From JAZGGS01 sp963714405 (GTDB taxonomy: Bacteria; Bacteroidota; Ignavibacteria; Ignavibacteriales; Ignavibacteriaceae), in the NCBI GenBank assembly GCA_963714405.1, contig CAVQOH010000002.1, positions 930,001 through 994,000 of the forward strand: DNA of 64,000 bases, read 5' to 3'. The notes under the pieces are model-generated. The model did not search any database. It was not told the DNA's origin and saw only the letters and a list, made by a program, of their open reading frames with translations. Below, piece by piece: positions 8,581-17,245 of this stretch. Position 1 is the first letter of the stretch. Each line of letters opens with the position of its first letter. A program made the translations under genes and the position numbers.

Positions 8581-11544
8581 ATGAATCTTAGGTTATTAAA
8601 CAGGGTGTTTGCGGCAGCAGTATTTGTAATTTCACTTGTAATTTACCTGCTTACTGTTCAGCCATCGGTTTCATTTTGGGATTGCGGCGAATTTATATCT
8701 GCAAGCTATTATTTACAGGTTCCCCATCCACCGGGTACACCTTTCTTTTTACTTCTCGGTAATATTTTTACACATATTCCGTTTATAGAAAATATTGGAT
8801 TGAAAGTAAACCTGATATCTGTATTTTCAAGTGCCTTCTCAGTATTTTTCTTATACCTTGTTGCTGTAAAACTTATAAACATTTACAAGGGAAGCAAACC
8901 AGATAATCTGCTTGATGCTTTATCAACATACGTTGCCGCAGCTATTGGTGCCTTCTCTTTATGTTTTAGTGATACATTCTGGTTTAATGGTGTTGAAGCA
9001 GAAGTTTACGCATTCAGTACATTTTTAGTCGCAATTATCACATACCTCATCCTTCGCTGGTATGAAAGAGCTGATGAAAAAGATAATGAAAAGTATATAT
9101 TGATGATTGCTTACCTGGTTGGCTTATCCACAGGTGTTCACCTTATGAGCGTACTTGCAATTGTGCCAGTTGTTATGATTATCTTCTTCCGTAAATATCT
9201 TAAGGACGAAGAGGCACTAAAGAAGAGCGGTTTTATTTTTCTTATTCATGTTGGAGTTATTCTGCTATTTGCGATTATTTGGTGGGCAGGAGAAAAAACC
9301 TCTTCACCTCCAACTTCAGAAGCTTACAGAGATTTTGATTCTAAATTCAAATTGTTGTTTTTGGGCATTAGTGCTGTAATTATGGGAATTATGTGGAAGA
9401 AGGTTTTCAATAAAAATTCATTTTATATACCGTTAATTATAGGTGGTATTGCTCTTTTTGCTACGTATCCAGGTGTAGTAAAATTTCTTCCGGCTTTCAT
9501 GAATCTTATTGCCGGGAATGATACTATATTCCAAATTGTACTTCTTATGGCAGTATTTGCAGCGCTGGGTTATGCTGTTAACTATACTATTAAAAACAAC
9601 AAGCCAACCCTTCACCTCGTTTTTATGTCTGCAATTTTTATTCTTCTTGGATTTACAACATTTGCTACAGTTATTATAAGAGCAAACCAGGATCCACCTA
9701 TGAATGAGAACGAACCTAAAACCTTTACCGAAGTTGAATCTTATCTTAACCGTGAACAGTATGGGGATTTTCCAACATTTAAAAGAAGATTTGCAACAGA
9801 ACCGCACCAAATGGGAGTGTATTCAAATTACTCAACAGATCTTGAATTTTTCTATGTTTACCAGATGAACCACATGATGACACGTTATTTAATGTGGAAT
9901 TATGCAGGAAGAGAAGGATGGGAACAGGATGACGGGGCAAACGTTGCACCATTCAACGATGTAGGAAACCTATTCGGCAAAGTAATTGCAGTTAATTTTA
10001 ATGGTGAAGTTAAAGATTCGCTTTTTGGTATTCCATTCTTAATAGGGTTGCTTGGAATTTATTTCCATTTTCGTAAAGATTGGAAAATGGCATCAGTATT
10101 TATGATAATGTTTATATTGATGGGTTATCTCACTGCATTTTATCAAAACCAACAGCAGCCGCAGCCTCGCGAAAGAGATTATTTTTATGTGGGTGCGTTT
10201 TTTGTATACTCAATCTGGATTGCATTTGGTGTGCGGGGATTAATAGATCTTGCACAGGAAAAAATAAAAAATGTAACTATAAAAAATGCAGCTATATCTG
10301 GTATTCTGCTGATTTTATTTATTCTTATACCTGTAAAAATGCTTCAGGCAAATTATTTTACACATGATAGATCAGACAATTGGGTACCATGGGATTATTC
10401 GTACAATCTTTTACAAAGTTGCCAGCCAAACGCTGTGCTTTTTACAAATGGTGATAATGATACTTTCCCACTATGGTATTTACAGGATGTTGAGGGAGTA
10501 AGACGTGATGTAAAAATTGTGAACTTAAGCCTTCTTAATACGCCATGGTATATCAGGCAGCTTAAGTTTAATGATCCGTACAAAGTTGGTACACTTAATA
10601 TAAGAATGAATGAAGCACAAATTTCTCAACTTAGACCTGTTCAATGGGAACCAAGAGTGCTTAGCATAAATACTCCTGTTCCTAAGGAAGGTGATTATTC
10701 GGAAGTGTTTGATAAATATTCAATAGTAGATTCATCCGTTGTTAAAGAAGGAAAAATTACATGGACAATGAACAACACACTCACTTTTGGTGATGTAAAA
10801 GCTGTTCGTGTTCAGGATCTTATGGTTAAGGAAATAGTTGAGGCTAACAACTGGGAGCGCCCAATTTACTTTGCCGTTACTTGCTCTAACGATAGTAGGA
10901 TTGGGCTTGATAATTATCTCAGAATGGAAGGTATGGGTTTTAAAATTGTACCGGAAAAACGAACACCCGGTAAAGAGTTTGTTGATGCTGAGATGCTTTC
11001 AGCACAGTTAAAAGAAAACCCAGGATATAGTAAAGAATTTCAGCCGGGATTTAAATTCAGGGGATTAAATAACCCGGATATTTTCTTTGATAATAACCAT
11101 AAAAGAATGGTACAAAACTATCGAAATGCATTTATGCGGCTTGCAGTTTATTATCAGAATGTTAACCGTAATGAATTAGTTATTAAAACCCTTGATGAAA
11201 TGGATGAAAAATTGCCTTACAGTATTCTTGGAATTGACAATGGTTTACTATTTGAAATTAGCAATCTGTATTTGTTGGCTGGTGCGAATGACCGTTATAT
11301 TAAAGTTGCAGAAGAAGTTGAAAGGAACGCACTTATTGAACTTGAACGAAACCCCGGTGAGGTTAATTCCTATTATAATCCGTATAGAATTCTTCTTGAG
11401 ATATATGAAAATCTTAAAGATTATAAAAAACTTCTTGGTATTTGGCAGCGTCTTGAAGCATTTTATCCAAATGACCCATCTGTTAAAGCAAACATTCAAA
11501 AATACCAGCAGCTTGCAGCCGGGCAAGATAGTGTGAATAACTAG
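8581..11544 (+). CDS. DUF2723 multi-pass GT-C-like membrane protein
   Basis: 987 residues from the ATG at 8581 (GAGGCAAGG just upstream; an upstream TTG frame start is less likely). The N-terminal part has many transmembrane helices and begins with VSFWDCGEFI followed by PHPPGTPFF, the signature of DUF2723. This family is related to GT-C glycosyltransferases (O-mannosyltransferase-like) and the Asp/Glu of WDCGEF probably lies at the active site. After about residue 600 comes a soluble domain (SCQPNAVLFTNGDNDTFP, then VQDLMVKEIVEANNW), and a C-terminal TPR-like helical tail. It probably transfers a lipid-linked sugar outside the membrane. The acceptor is unknown. A strong terminator follows. 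Confidence 0.88.
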   Translation: MNLRLLNRVFAAAVFVISLVIYLLTVQPSVSFWDCGEFISASYYLQVPHPPGTPFFLLLGNIFTHIPFIENIGLKVNLISVFSSAFSVFFLYLVAVKLINIYKGSKPDNLLDALSTYVAAAIGAFSLCFSDTFWFNGVEAEVYAFSTFLVAIITYLILRWYERADEKDNEKYILMIAYLVGLSTGVHLMSVLAIVPVVMIIFFRKYLKDEEALKKSGFIFLIHVGVILLFAIIWWAGEKTSSPPTSEAYRDFDSKFKLLFLGISAVIMGIMWKKVFNKNSFYIPLIIGGIALFATYPGVVKFLPAFMNLIAGNDTIFQIVLLMAVFAALGYAVNYTIKNNKPTLHLVFMSAIFILLGFTTFATVIIRANQDPPMNENEPKTFTEVESYLNREQYGDFPTFKRRFATEPHQMGVYSNYSTDLEFFYVYQMNHMMTRYLMWNYAGREGWEQDDGANVAPFNDVGNLFGKVIAVNFNGEVKDSLFGIPFLIGLLGIYFHFRKDWKMASVFMIMFILMGYLTAFYQNQQQPQPRERDYFYVGAFFVYSIWIAFGVRGLIDLAQEKIKNVTIKNAAISGILLILFILIPVKMLQANYFTHDRSDNWVPWDYSYNLLQSCQPNAVLFTNGDNDTFPLWYLQDVEGVRRDVKIVNLSLLNTPWYIRQLKFNDPYKVGTLNIRMNEAQISQLRPVQWEPRVLSINTPVPKEGDYSEVFDKYSIVDSSVVKEGKITWTMNNTLTFGDVKAVRVQDLMVKEIVEANNWERPIYFAVTCSNDSRIGLDNYLRMEGMGFKIVPEKRTPGKEFVDAEMLSAQLKENPGYSKEFQPGFKFRGLNNPDIFFDNNHKRMVQNYRNAFMRLAVYYQNVNRNELVIKTLDEMDEKLPYSILGIDNGLLFEISNLYLLAGANDRYIKVAEEVERNALIELERNPGEVNSYYNPYRILLEIYENLKDYKKLLGIWQRLEAFYPNDPSVKANIQKYQQLAAGQDSVNN

Positions 11545-11568
11545 TTTAACTATTCCAGTTATTATTTT

Positions 11569-11600
11569 AATAAGCGGCATCCGAGCCGCTTATTTTTTGT
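11569..11600 (+). terminator. Rho-independent terminator after the DUF2723 gene
   Basis: Perfect 10-bp stem AATAAGCGGC / GCCGCTTATT with a 6-nt loop, followed by a T run. It lies 24 nt after the stop codon and overlaps the immediate upstream region of the next gene. Confidence 0.9.
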
Positions 11601-11611
11601 ATTTTTTGAAT

Positions 11612-12667
11612 ATGAAGATTTTAATAGTTGCGCTTTCAGGAATTGGTGATGCGTTAATGTTTACCCCCGCATTACATCTCTTAAAAAAACAAATCCCAAA
11701 CGCACAAATTGATGCACTTGTTATGATGAAAGGAACTGAGGATATTTATTTCTTGAATCCCAACATCAACAAGATATTATATTTTGATTTTTTAAATGAA
11801 AGTAAACTTAAATCATTTCAATTTGTAAAAAGCTTACGAAATAAATACGATGCTTCAATAAACGTTTATCCTTCAAACAGGAAAGAGTATAACATCATTA
11901 ATTATTTAATAGGCGCAACACGGAGAGCAGGAGTTAAATATTTAAGAAAAAATAAAAGGAATTTTGGCTTTTTAAACAATATAACGGTACCAGAAAATGA
12001 TTCGGTGCATAATGTTCAGACTAATAGAAAATTATGTGAAGCACTTCTCGGTAAAAATTTTAATGAAGAAATACCGCTCGAACTTTTTTTGGCTGAAAAA
12101 GAACTTGGAGCAGCAAATCAATTTTATTCAGAACACTCAATAAGTAAAAATGATTTAGTAATAGGTTTTCATCCTGGTTGTGCAACACTTAAAAATCATA
12201 TTAAAAGAAGATGGGAACCGGAAAAGTTTGCACAACTTGGTAAAAAGTTAATTGAAGAAAAAAATGCAAAAATACTTTTATTCGGCGGGCCTGATGAAAA
12301 ACATTTAAAGGAAAATGTAAAAAACCAAATAAATTCTGAAAATGTATTCCTTATAAATTCAGAAAGCATAAGAGTAAGTGCTGCAATCATGAAGCGCTGT
12401 AACCTGCTTGTTACAAATGATTCAAGCCAAATGCATATAGCTGCAGCATTAAAGATAAAGGTTGTAGCAATTATTGGACCTACAAATAAAAATTATATTT
12501 ATCCCTGGAAAACAGAACATAAAATAGCTTCTTTAAATCTTGAGTGCTCACCTTGTTTTTTCTATTCACCCAAACCACTAAACTGTGTAAGAGATGATGT
12601 AAAATTTAAATGTATTAAAGAGCTGGGGGTTGATGAAATTTATGAGGCGGTAGAGCAATCTTTGTAG
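11612..12667 (+). CDS. Glycosyltransferase family 9 (heptosyltransferase-like)
   Basis: 351 residues from the ATG at 11612; a TTG 15 nt earlier lies in the terminator tail. It shows the GT9 pattern: MKILIVALSGIGDALMFTPAL at the N-terminus (GxGD loop), a GFHPGC strand starting the second Rossmann domain, RRWEPEKFAQL, FGGPDE, and TNDSSQMHIAAAL near the sugar-nucleotide site. GT9 enzymes typically add ADP-heptose to lipopolysaccharide cores, but the donor here is not established. The coding region starts 18 nt after the terminator stem, so it needs its own promoter or partial read-through. Confidence 0.85.
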   Translation: MKILIVALSGIGDALMFTPALHLLKKQIPNAQIDALVMMKGTEDIYFLNPNINKILYFDFLNESKLKSFQFVKSLRNKYDASINVYPSNRKEYNIINYLIGATRRAGVKYLRKNKRNFGFLNNITVPENDSVHNVQTNRKLCEALLGKNFNEEIPLELFLAEKELGAANQFYSEHSISKNDLVIGFHPGCATLKNHIKRRWEPEKFAQLGKKLIEEKNAKILLFGGPDEKHLKENVKNQINSENVFLINSESIRVSAAIMKRCNLLVTNDSSQMHIAAALKIKVVAIIGPTNKNYIYPWKTEHKIASLNLECSPCFFYSPKPLNCVRDDVKFKCIKELGVDEIYEAVEQSL

Positions 12668-12733
12668 GATTTCTGTATTTTTTCTTGTTCTTAAATCACA
12701 TTGAATATTAAATCTTTCACATTAAAGAATATT

Positions 12734-13549
12734 ATGAAAGAACAACAAACTTATAAAATCTATATTGTTTCTGATGGTTCTGGCAGAACTGTGGAACAGG
12801 CATTAAGTGCTGCATTGATGCAGTTTACTGATGTAAAGGTAAAACTTGTAAAAAGAGCAGAAGTAAGAACAGAGCAGAAAGTTAGGCAGATTGTTCAGGA
12901 AGCACACAAAAGTGGGGGATTTATAGTTCATACCTTGGTAACGGATAAGCTTCGCGGAACAATGCTGCGAAGCGGAAGAAAGTATAATGTTGATACTATA
13001 GATTTGATGGGTGGCTTATTAAGCAGGTTATCTGAAAAGTTTGCCGTTTCCCCTATGGAAAAACCGGGATTGTTTGGACAGCTTAATAGATCATATTTCC
13101 GCAGAGTGGAAACAATGGAGTTTGCTATAAATCATGATGATGGACACAGAGTGAATGAATTAAAAAAAGCAGAAATAGTATTACTTGGTGTTTCAAGAAC
13201 ATTCAAAACTCCATTAAGTATCTATCTTGCGTTTAAAGAATGGTTTGTAGCAAACATTCCAATTGTTATAGGCGAGCCTCTTCCGCAAACTATTTATAAA
13301 ATTCCTGTTTCAAAAGTTTTTTGTTTAGATACAAACGCAAGGGCTCTTGCTGGTCTAAGAAGAACAAGGCAGGATTACCTTGGCGGAGCAGTTGGTGATT
13401 ATGATGATATAGAATACGTAAAAATTGAACTTATGAATGCACGAAAAATTTTTAATACTCAGCCAAAGTGGTCTGTTATAAATGTTACAAGTAAACCTAT
13501 TGAAGAAATCGCCTCAGAAATTTTAGCTATTAAAGGATTGAATAAATAA
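12734..13549 (+). CDS. Pyruvate, phosphate dikinase regulatory protein (kinase/pyrophosphorylase, DUF299)
   Basis: 271 residues from the ATG at 12734; an in-frame TTG at 12701 adds 11 residues that do not resemble the family. It matches the DUF299/PDRP family: YIVSDGSGRTVEQAL at the N-terminus and the P-loop-like GVSRTFKTPLSIYLA around residues 147-161, followed by QDYLGGAVGDYDD. The family both phosphorylates, using ADP, and dephosphorylates a Thr next to the catalytic His of pyruvate phosphate dikinase or PEP synthase, switching gluconeogenic flux. The target enzyme gene is not in this window. Confidence 0.92.
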   Translation: MKEQQTYKIYIVSDGSGRTVEQALSAALMQFTDVKVKLVKRAEVRTEQKVRQIVQEAHKSGGFIVHTLVTDKLRGTMLRSGRKYNVDTIDLMGGLLSRLSEKFAVSPMEKPGLFGQLNRSYFRRVETMEFAINHDDGHRVNELKKAEIVLLGVSRTFKTPLSIYLAFKEWFVANIPIVIGEPLPQTIYKIPVSKVFCLDTNARALAGLRRTRQDYLGGAVGDYDDIEYVKIELMNARKIFNTQPKWSVINVTSKPIEEIASEILAIKGLNK

Positions 13550-13599
13550 GTAATTAATATATTCAATTGCACCAAAAAAAAATCTTAAGGGGTAATTAA

Positions 13600-14055
13600 A
13601 TGGCAACATCATTAAATATTGTTGAAGATTTTGTTTCACAAAAAAATATTGCAGTTGTGGGTGTTTCCAAGAATAAATCAAAATTTGGAAATACTATTTA
13701 CAAGGAATTAAAAAACAAAAATTATAAAGTGTTTCCTGTTAATCCCAAATTTTCGAATTTTGGAGGAGATAAATGTTACCCAGACCTTTATTCGATTCCT
13801 TATAGTGTAGATGGAGTTATTATAAATGTATCCGCAACCCAGGCAATAAATTTGGTTAAAGATGCCAAAGAAAAAGGAATTAAGAGAATCTGGCTTCAAC
13901 AGGGTTCACAATCTGAAGAAGCGGTTAATTTTTGCAAAAACAATAACATTAATTGTATAAGCAATGAGTGTATTTTGATGTTTACAGAACCATTAGGATT
14001 TATACATCGGGCACACAAATGGATTTGGAAAATTGCGGGTAAGTTGCCAAAGTAA
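13600..14055 (+). CDS. CoA-binding domain protein (YccU-like)
   Basis: 151 residues forming a single CoA_binding_2 Rossmann domain: NIAVVGVSKNKSKFGNTIY supplies the nucleotide loop, VFPVNP and GVIINVSA follow, and IKRIWLQQGSQSEEA and NECILMF complete the fold. Stand-alone proteins of this type bind CoA or a related nucleotide, and their role is poorly known. It has an AAGGGG site 8-13 nt before the ATG and lies 50 nt after the PDRP gene and 33 nt before the next gene, suggesting an operon. Confidence 0.85.
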   Translation: MATSLNIVEDFVSQKNIAVVGVSKNKSKFGNTIYKELKNKNYKVFPVNPKFSNFGGDKCYPDLYSIPYSVDGVIINVSATQAINLVKDAKEKGIKRIWLQQGSQSEEAVNFCKNNNINCISNECILMFTEPLGFIHRAHKWIWKIAGKLPK

Positions 14056-14088
14056 CTTATTAATAATATCAGATAAAGGAGTAAGATT

Positions 14089-15348
14089 ATGAAATGCTTT
14101 TTTGTTTTCTGCTTAACTTCTATTTTTCTATTTGCATGTAATGCTCAAACAGATATTCCGTGGCAGGATAAAGCCGAACAATTTTTTAACAATAACCAGT
14201 ATAACGAAGCAGTTGAGTTTTTAGAAGATCAACTTTTTATTAATCCAGATAACCAGGAAATGCATTATTACCTCGGGCAAGCTTATAAAGTCCTGGCTTG
14301 TGGAGATGGTTCAAGGATGAATGAAATAATTACTGATTATGCTTTAAAATCAGTAGTACATTTTAAAAGAGTAATTGAAATTTCACCTGAATATAAAGGC
14401 AGAGAATTTGTTGTAGGTCCATATTCAAAGCTGCAAAGTGAATGGGGCTCTCTTGCATTTAAATATCTGTACGAAGGTAAAGTTGATTCTACAGACTGGG
14501 CGTTTAGAACAGCGCAATCAGATGGTGCTTTCTTTCCCTCAATAATGGAATACAATAAAAATATAATGGCTTCATGCCAGCCCAATGCAATTTTATTCAC
14601 TAATGGAGATAACGATACCTTTCCAATGTGGTTTCTTCAAATCATTGTAGGTTACAGAACAGATATTACTGTAATTAATTTAAGTTTGCTTAATGTTCCG
14701 TGGTATATAAAACAGTTAAAAAATAATTATCCAACTGGAGCAAATAACCTGCAGCTAAATTTTAATGATGATGAAATTGATTCGCTAAAACCAATTTTGT
14801 GGGAAGAGAGGAAAGTCTCTGTTAGAGTTGATGATCCTTTAAATATAAATGGTAAAATTGAATGGATATTTAAACCAACAATTGAAGATAGAGCAATCCG
14901 CATTCAGGATATTATGGTAAAGCATATTATAGAATCGAATAATTGGGTACGACCGATTTATTTCTCAGCGACTGTATCTGAAATTAATAAAATAGGTTTG
15001 CAAGACTATTTATCGATTGAAGGAATAGTATACAAACTTGAATCTCACAATCAAATTTTAAACTCTGAGCAGCTTGAAAAAAACTTAATGGAAACTTATA
15101 CATTCAGCACAATAGATGAGTATCATGTAAAAAATGTTAACGAGATAAAAAGTTTATTTGCCAACTATTACTTCTGTTTTGCAAGATTAGCTTACTACTA
15201 CATTGATGAAGGAAATAAAGAAAAAGCCAAATCAGTAGTTGTTGAAATGGATATTAAAATTCCCGAAGGAAAAGTTCCATTTACATCAAATAAAATGAAA
15301 AGTGCGATTCGGGATCTTAGAAAAGAAATAAGTGAGCAGAAATATTAA
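14089..15348 (+). CDS. Lipoprotein with TPR-like region and detached DUF2723 soluble domain
   Basis: 419 residues. The N-terminus has a lipobox-like FLFACN with Cys 17. Residues about 25-150 are helical, TPR-like (PWQDKAEQFFNNNQYNEAV). From about residue 160 the protein closely follows the soluble part of the DUF2723 protein at 8581-11544: SCQPNAILFTNGDNDTFP, VINLSLLNVPWYIKQLK and IQDIMVKHIIESNNWVRPIYF align almost residue for residue. No GT-C membrane part is present. It therefore looks like an exported stand-alone version of the accessory domain of that family. It may bind the same acceptor or partner, which is inference. A strong site (AAAGGAGTAAG) precedes the ATG. Confidence 0.8.
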   Translation: MKCFFVFCLTSIFLFACNAQTDIPWQDKAEQFFNNNQYNEAVEFLEDQLFINPDNQEMHYYLGQAYKVLACGDGSRMNEIITDYALKSVVHFKRVIEISPEYKGREFVVGPYSKLQSEWGSLAFKYLYEGKVDSTDWAFRTAQSDGAFFPSIMEYNKNIMASCQPNAILFTNGDNDTFPMWFLQIIVGYRTDITVINLSLLNVPWYIKQLKNNYPTGANNLQLNFNDDEIDSLKPILWEERKVSVRVDDPLNINGKIEWIFKPTIEDRAIRIQDIMVKHIIESNNWVRPIYFSATVSEINKIGLQDYLSIEGIVYKLESHNQILNSEQLEKNLMETYTFSTIDEYHVKNVNEIKSLFANYYFCFARLAYYYIDEGNKEKAKSVVVEMDIKIPEGKVPFTSNKMKSAIRDLRKEISEQKY

Positions 15349-15381
15349 AATATCTCAGCTTCTCACAAATAAGAAAAGCAG

Positions 15382-15426
15382 GATTTTCTGGTTCTCCCAA
15401 TTGAAAAGAGAACAAAAATCAATTTT
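15382..15426 (+). terminator. Possible terminator after the TPR lipoprotein gene
   Basis: GTTCTC / GAGAAC arms flanked by GATTTT / AAATC arms form an interrupted stem starting 34 nt after the stop, followed by a short T run. The stem is imperfect. Confidence 0.35.
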
Positions 15427-15560
15427 TAAAATGTACAATTCCAGCAATTATTGGCAAATAGCACAAATGGAATATTATTTGTAAAGTAAGTAATTTGAAA
15501 TCTAATTTTTAACTAAAAAACCAACAATAATCTTCTTATCAATTTAAAGGTGATTAAGAT

Positions 15561-16703
15561 ATGTTTGAATTTAAATTTACAGAAGAACAGAACATGCTCC
15601 GCGATATGGCAAAAGATTTTACTAATAATGAAATAAAACCAATTGCATCGAAAATTGATCAAGAAGCTAAAATACCCGCTGAATTAATTAAAAAAATAGG
15701 TGAGCTGGGTTTTCTTGGTACTTCCTTTCCTGAAGAGTATGGTGGAATGGGTTTTGGAGAAGTTGGATATTGTTTAGCACAGGAAGAAATTGCACGTGGA
15801 TGTATGTCCACAGCTACATTAATCGGTGCACATCAATCAATAGGTGCTAATGTAATTTATCTTGGTGGAAACGAAGAACAAAAAAAGAAACATTTAACAC
15901 CGTTAGCAGCAGGTGAAAAAATAGCAGCATTCTGTTTAACTGAAGCTCAAGCAGGATCAGATTCTTTTCATCTTAAAACAAAAGCAGAATTGGATGGAAA
16001 CGAGTGGATTATAAACGGTGAAAAATTATGGATTACAAACGGCGCAATAGCCAATACACTTTCTGTTTTTGCTAGAACTGAAAAGGGTATAAGTGCTTTT
16101 GTTGTTGATGCAGAAACTCCCGGATTTACAGCCGGTCCTGCTGAGAAAAAAATGGGTATTAAGGGAAGCACAACAAATGCACTAAGTTTTGAAAATGTGA
16201 GAATACCAAAAGAAAATCTCATCGGTACAGATGGAAGAGGATTTTTAGTTGCTATGAAAACTCTTGATGCGGGACGGCTAGGATTGGGAGCTGCCTGCCT
16301 TGGCGCTGCAAAAGAGCTTCTGGAACTCTCCACACAGTATGCAAAAGAAAGAAAACAATTTTCGCAGAGTATTGATCACTTTCAGGCAGTGCAGTTTATG
16401 CTTGCTGAAATGGCAATGATGATATATAACATGGAATCAATAGTTTACCGCACTGCTACTGATTACGACTTAGGAAAAAAAATATCAACTCAGTCTGCTT
16501 ATGTAAAATTATATTGTTCTGATTCACTTGATAAAGTTGCCGATAATGCAGTTCAGATTCATGGCGGAATGGGTTATTCACAAGAGCTTCCAATTGAAAG
16601 AATGTACAGGGATTCCAGAATTAATAGGATATTTGAAGGCACTAATGAAATTCAAAAAAGCATAATTGCCCACGATATAATTAAGAAAAAAGGCAAAATG
16701 TAG
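15561..16703 (+). CDS. Acyl-CoA dehydrogenase
   Basis: 380 residues, the usual length. The N-terminal helical domain begins FKFTEEQNMLRDM. FCLTEAQAGSD and WITNGA mark the FAD-binding middle domain. The C-terminal domain carries DNAVQIHGGMGY, and the catalytic base is the Glu in RIFEGTNEIQ. This places it with short/branched-chain (butyryl-CoA-like) dehydrogenases, cytosolic enzymes of beta-oxidation that pass electrons to ETF. Chain length cannot be read from sequence. No ETF or thiolase genes are adjacent. AAAGGTGAT precedes the ATG. Confidence 0.93.
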   Translation: MFEFKFTEEQNMLRDMAKDFTNNEIKPIASKIDQEAKIPAELIKKIGELGFLGTSFPEEYGGMGFGEVGYCLAQEEIARGCMSTATLIGAHQSIGANVIYLGGNEEQKKKHLTPLAAGEKIAAFCLTEAQAGSDSFHLKTKAELDGNEWIINGEKLWITNGAIANTLSVFARTEKGISAFVVDAETPGFTAGPAEKKMGIKGSTTNALSFENVRIPKENLIGTDGRGFLVAMKTLDAGRLGLGAACLGAAKELLELSTQYAKERKQFSQSIDHFQAVQFMLAEMAMMIYNMESIVYRTATDYDLGKKISTQSAYVKLYCSDSLDKVADNAVQIHGGMGYSQELPIERMYRDSRINRIFEGTNEIQKSIIAHDIIKKKGKM

Positions 16704-16761
16704 AATTGATGAAATCATCTGTAAATTTTTTAAAATTAGCACAAAAGGCAGAGGAGAAACA

Positions 16762-16974
16762 ATGAGTGACAAGCAGCTATATTACTACAGAATTTATGAT
16801 GATAAGGAAAAACTTAATTATCTAAAGAGTTCACTCAATCATAAAGAAGTTGAAAAATGGTTAAAAAAATTTGAACAAACTCATCAAAAATATTTTAACC
16901 CTGAGTTCATTCATTTTCTTAAAGAGCACGATCCGGAAGCAGAAATTATAGAAGTTAGCGATATATCTTATTAA
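16762..16974 (+). CDS. Small conserved-looking cytosolic protein, function unknown
   Basis: 70 residues, charged and aromatic-rich (YYYRIYDDKEKLNYLKSS, then EVEKWLKKFEQTHQKYF), with no signal peptide or known domain. It has an excellent ribosome site (GAGGAGAAAC before the ATG) and lies 58 nt after the acyl-CoA dehydrogenase, ahead of a strong terminator. It is probably the last gene of that operon, and real for these reasons. Confidence 0.65.
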   Translation: MSDKQLYYYRIYDDKEKLNYLKSSLNHKEVEKWLKKFEQTHQKYFNPEFIHFLKEHDPEAEIIEVSDISY

Positions 16975-17002
16975 CCCACCCGTAATAAGAGTATCACTTA
17001 AA

Positions 17003-17056
17003 GATTCCGGGCACCCCGTATGGTAATTGCTGTCTTCTGCCCGGAATCATTTTTTT
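17003..17056 (+). terminator. Rho-independent terminator
   Basis: Perfect 11-bp stem GATTCCGGGCA / TGCCCGGAATC with a 24-nt loop and a run of seven T. It closes the acyl-CoA dehydrogenase operon. Confidence 0.88.
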
Positions 17057-17245
17057 AATTTTTAGCAATTAAAACATTAACTATAACGTTATTTTTAATC
17101 AGGTAATAATACCAATGCACATTCTCATTGCAATCCTGGCAATTTACTTTGCCTTTATTTTTTTCTAATTATATTTATCTATCAATTTGAAAATTATTAA
17201 TACGGCACATCATTGATTCATTTTATCTTCAAACCTTTTGAGGAA

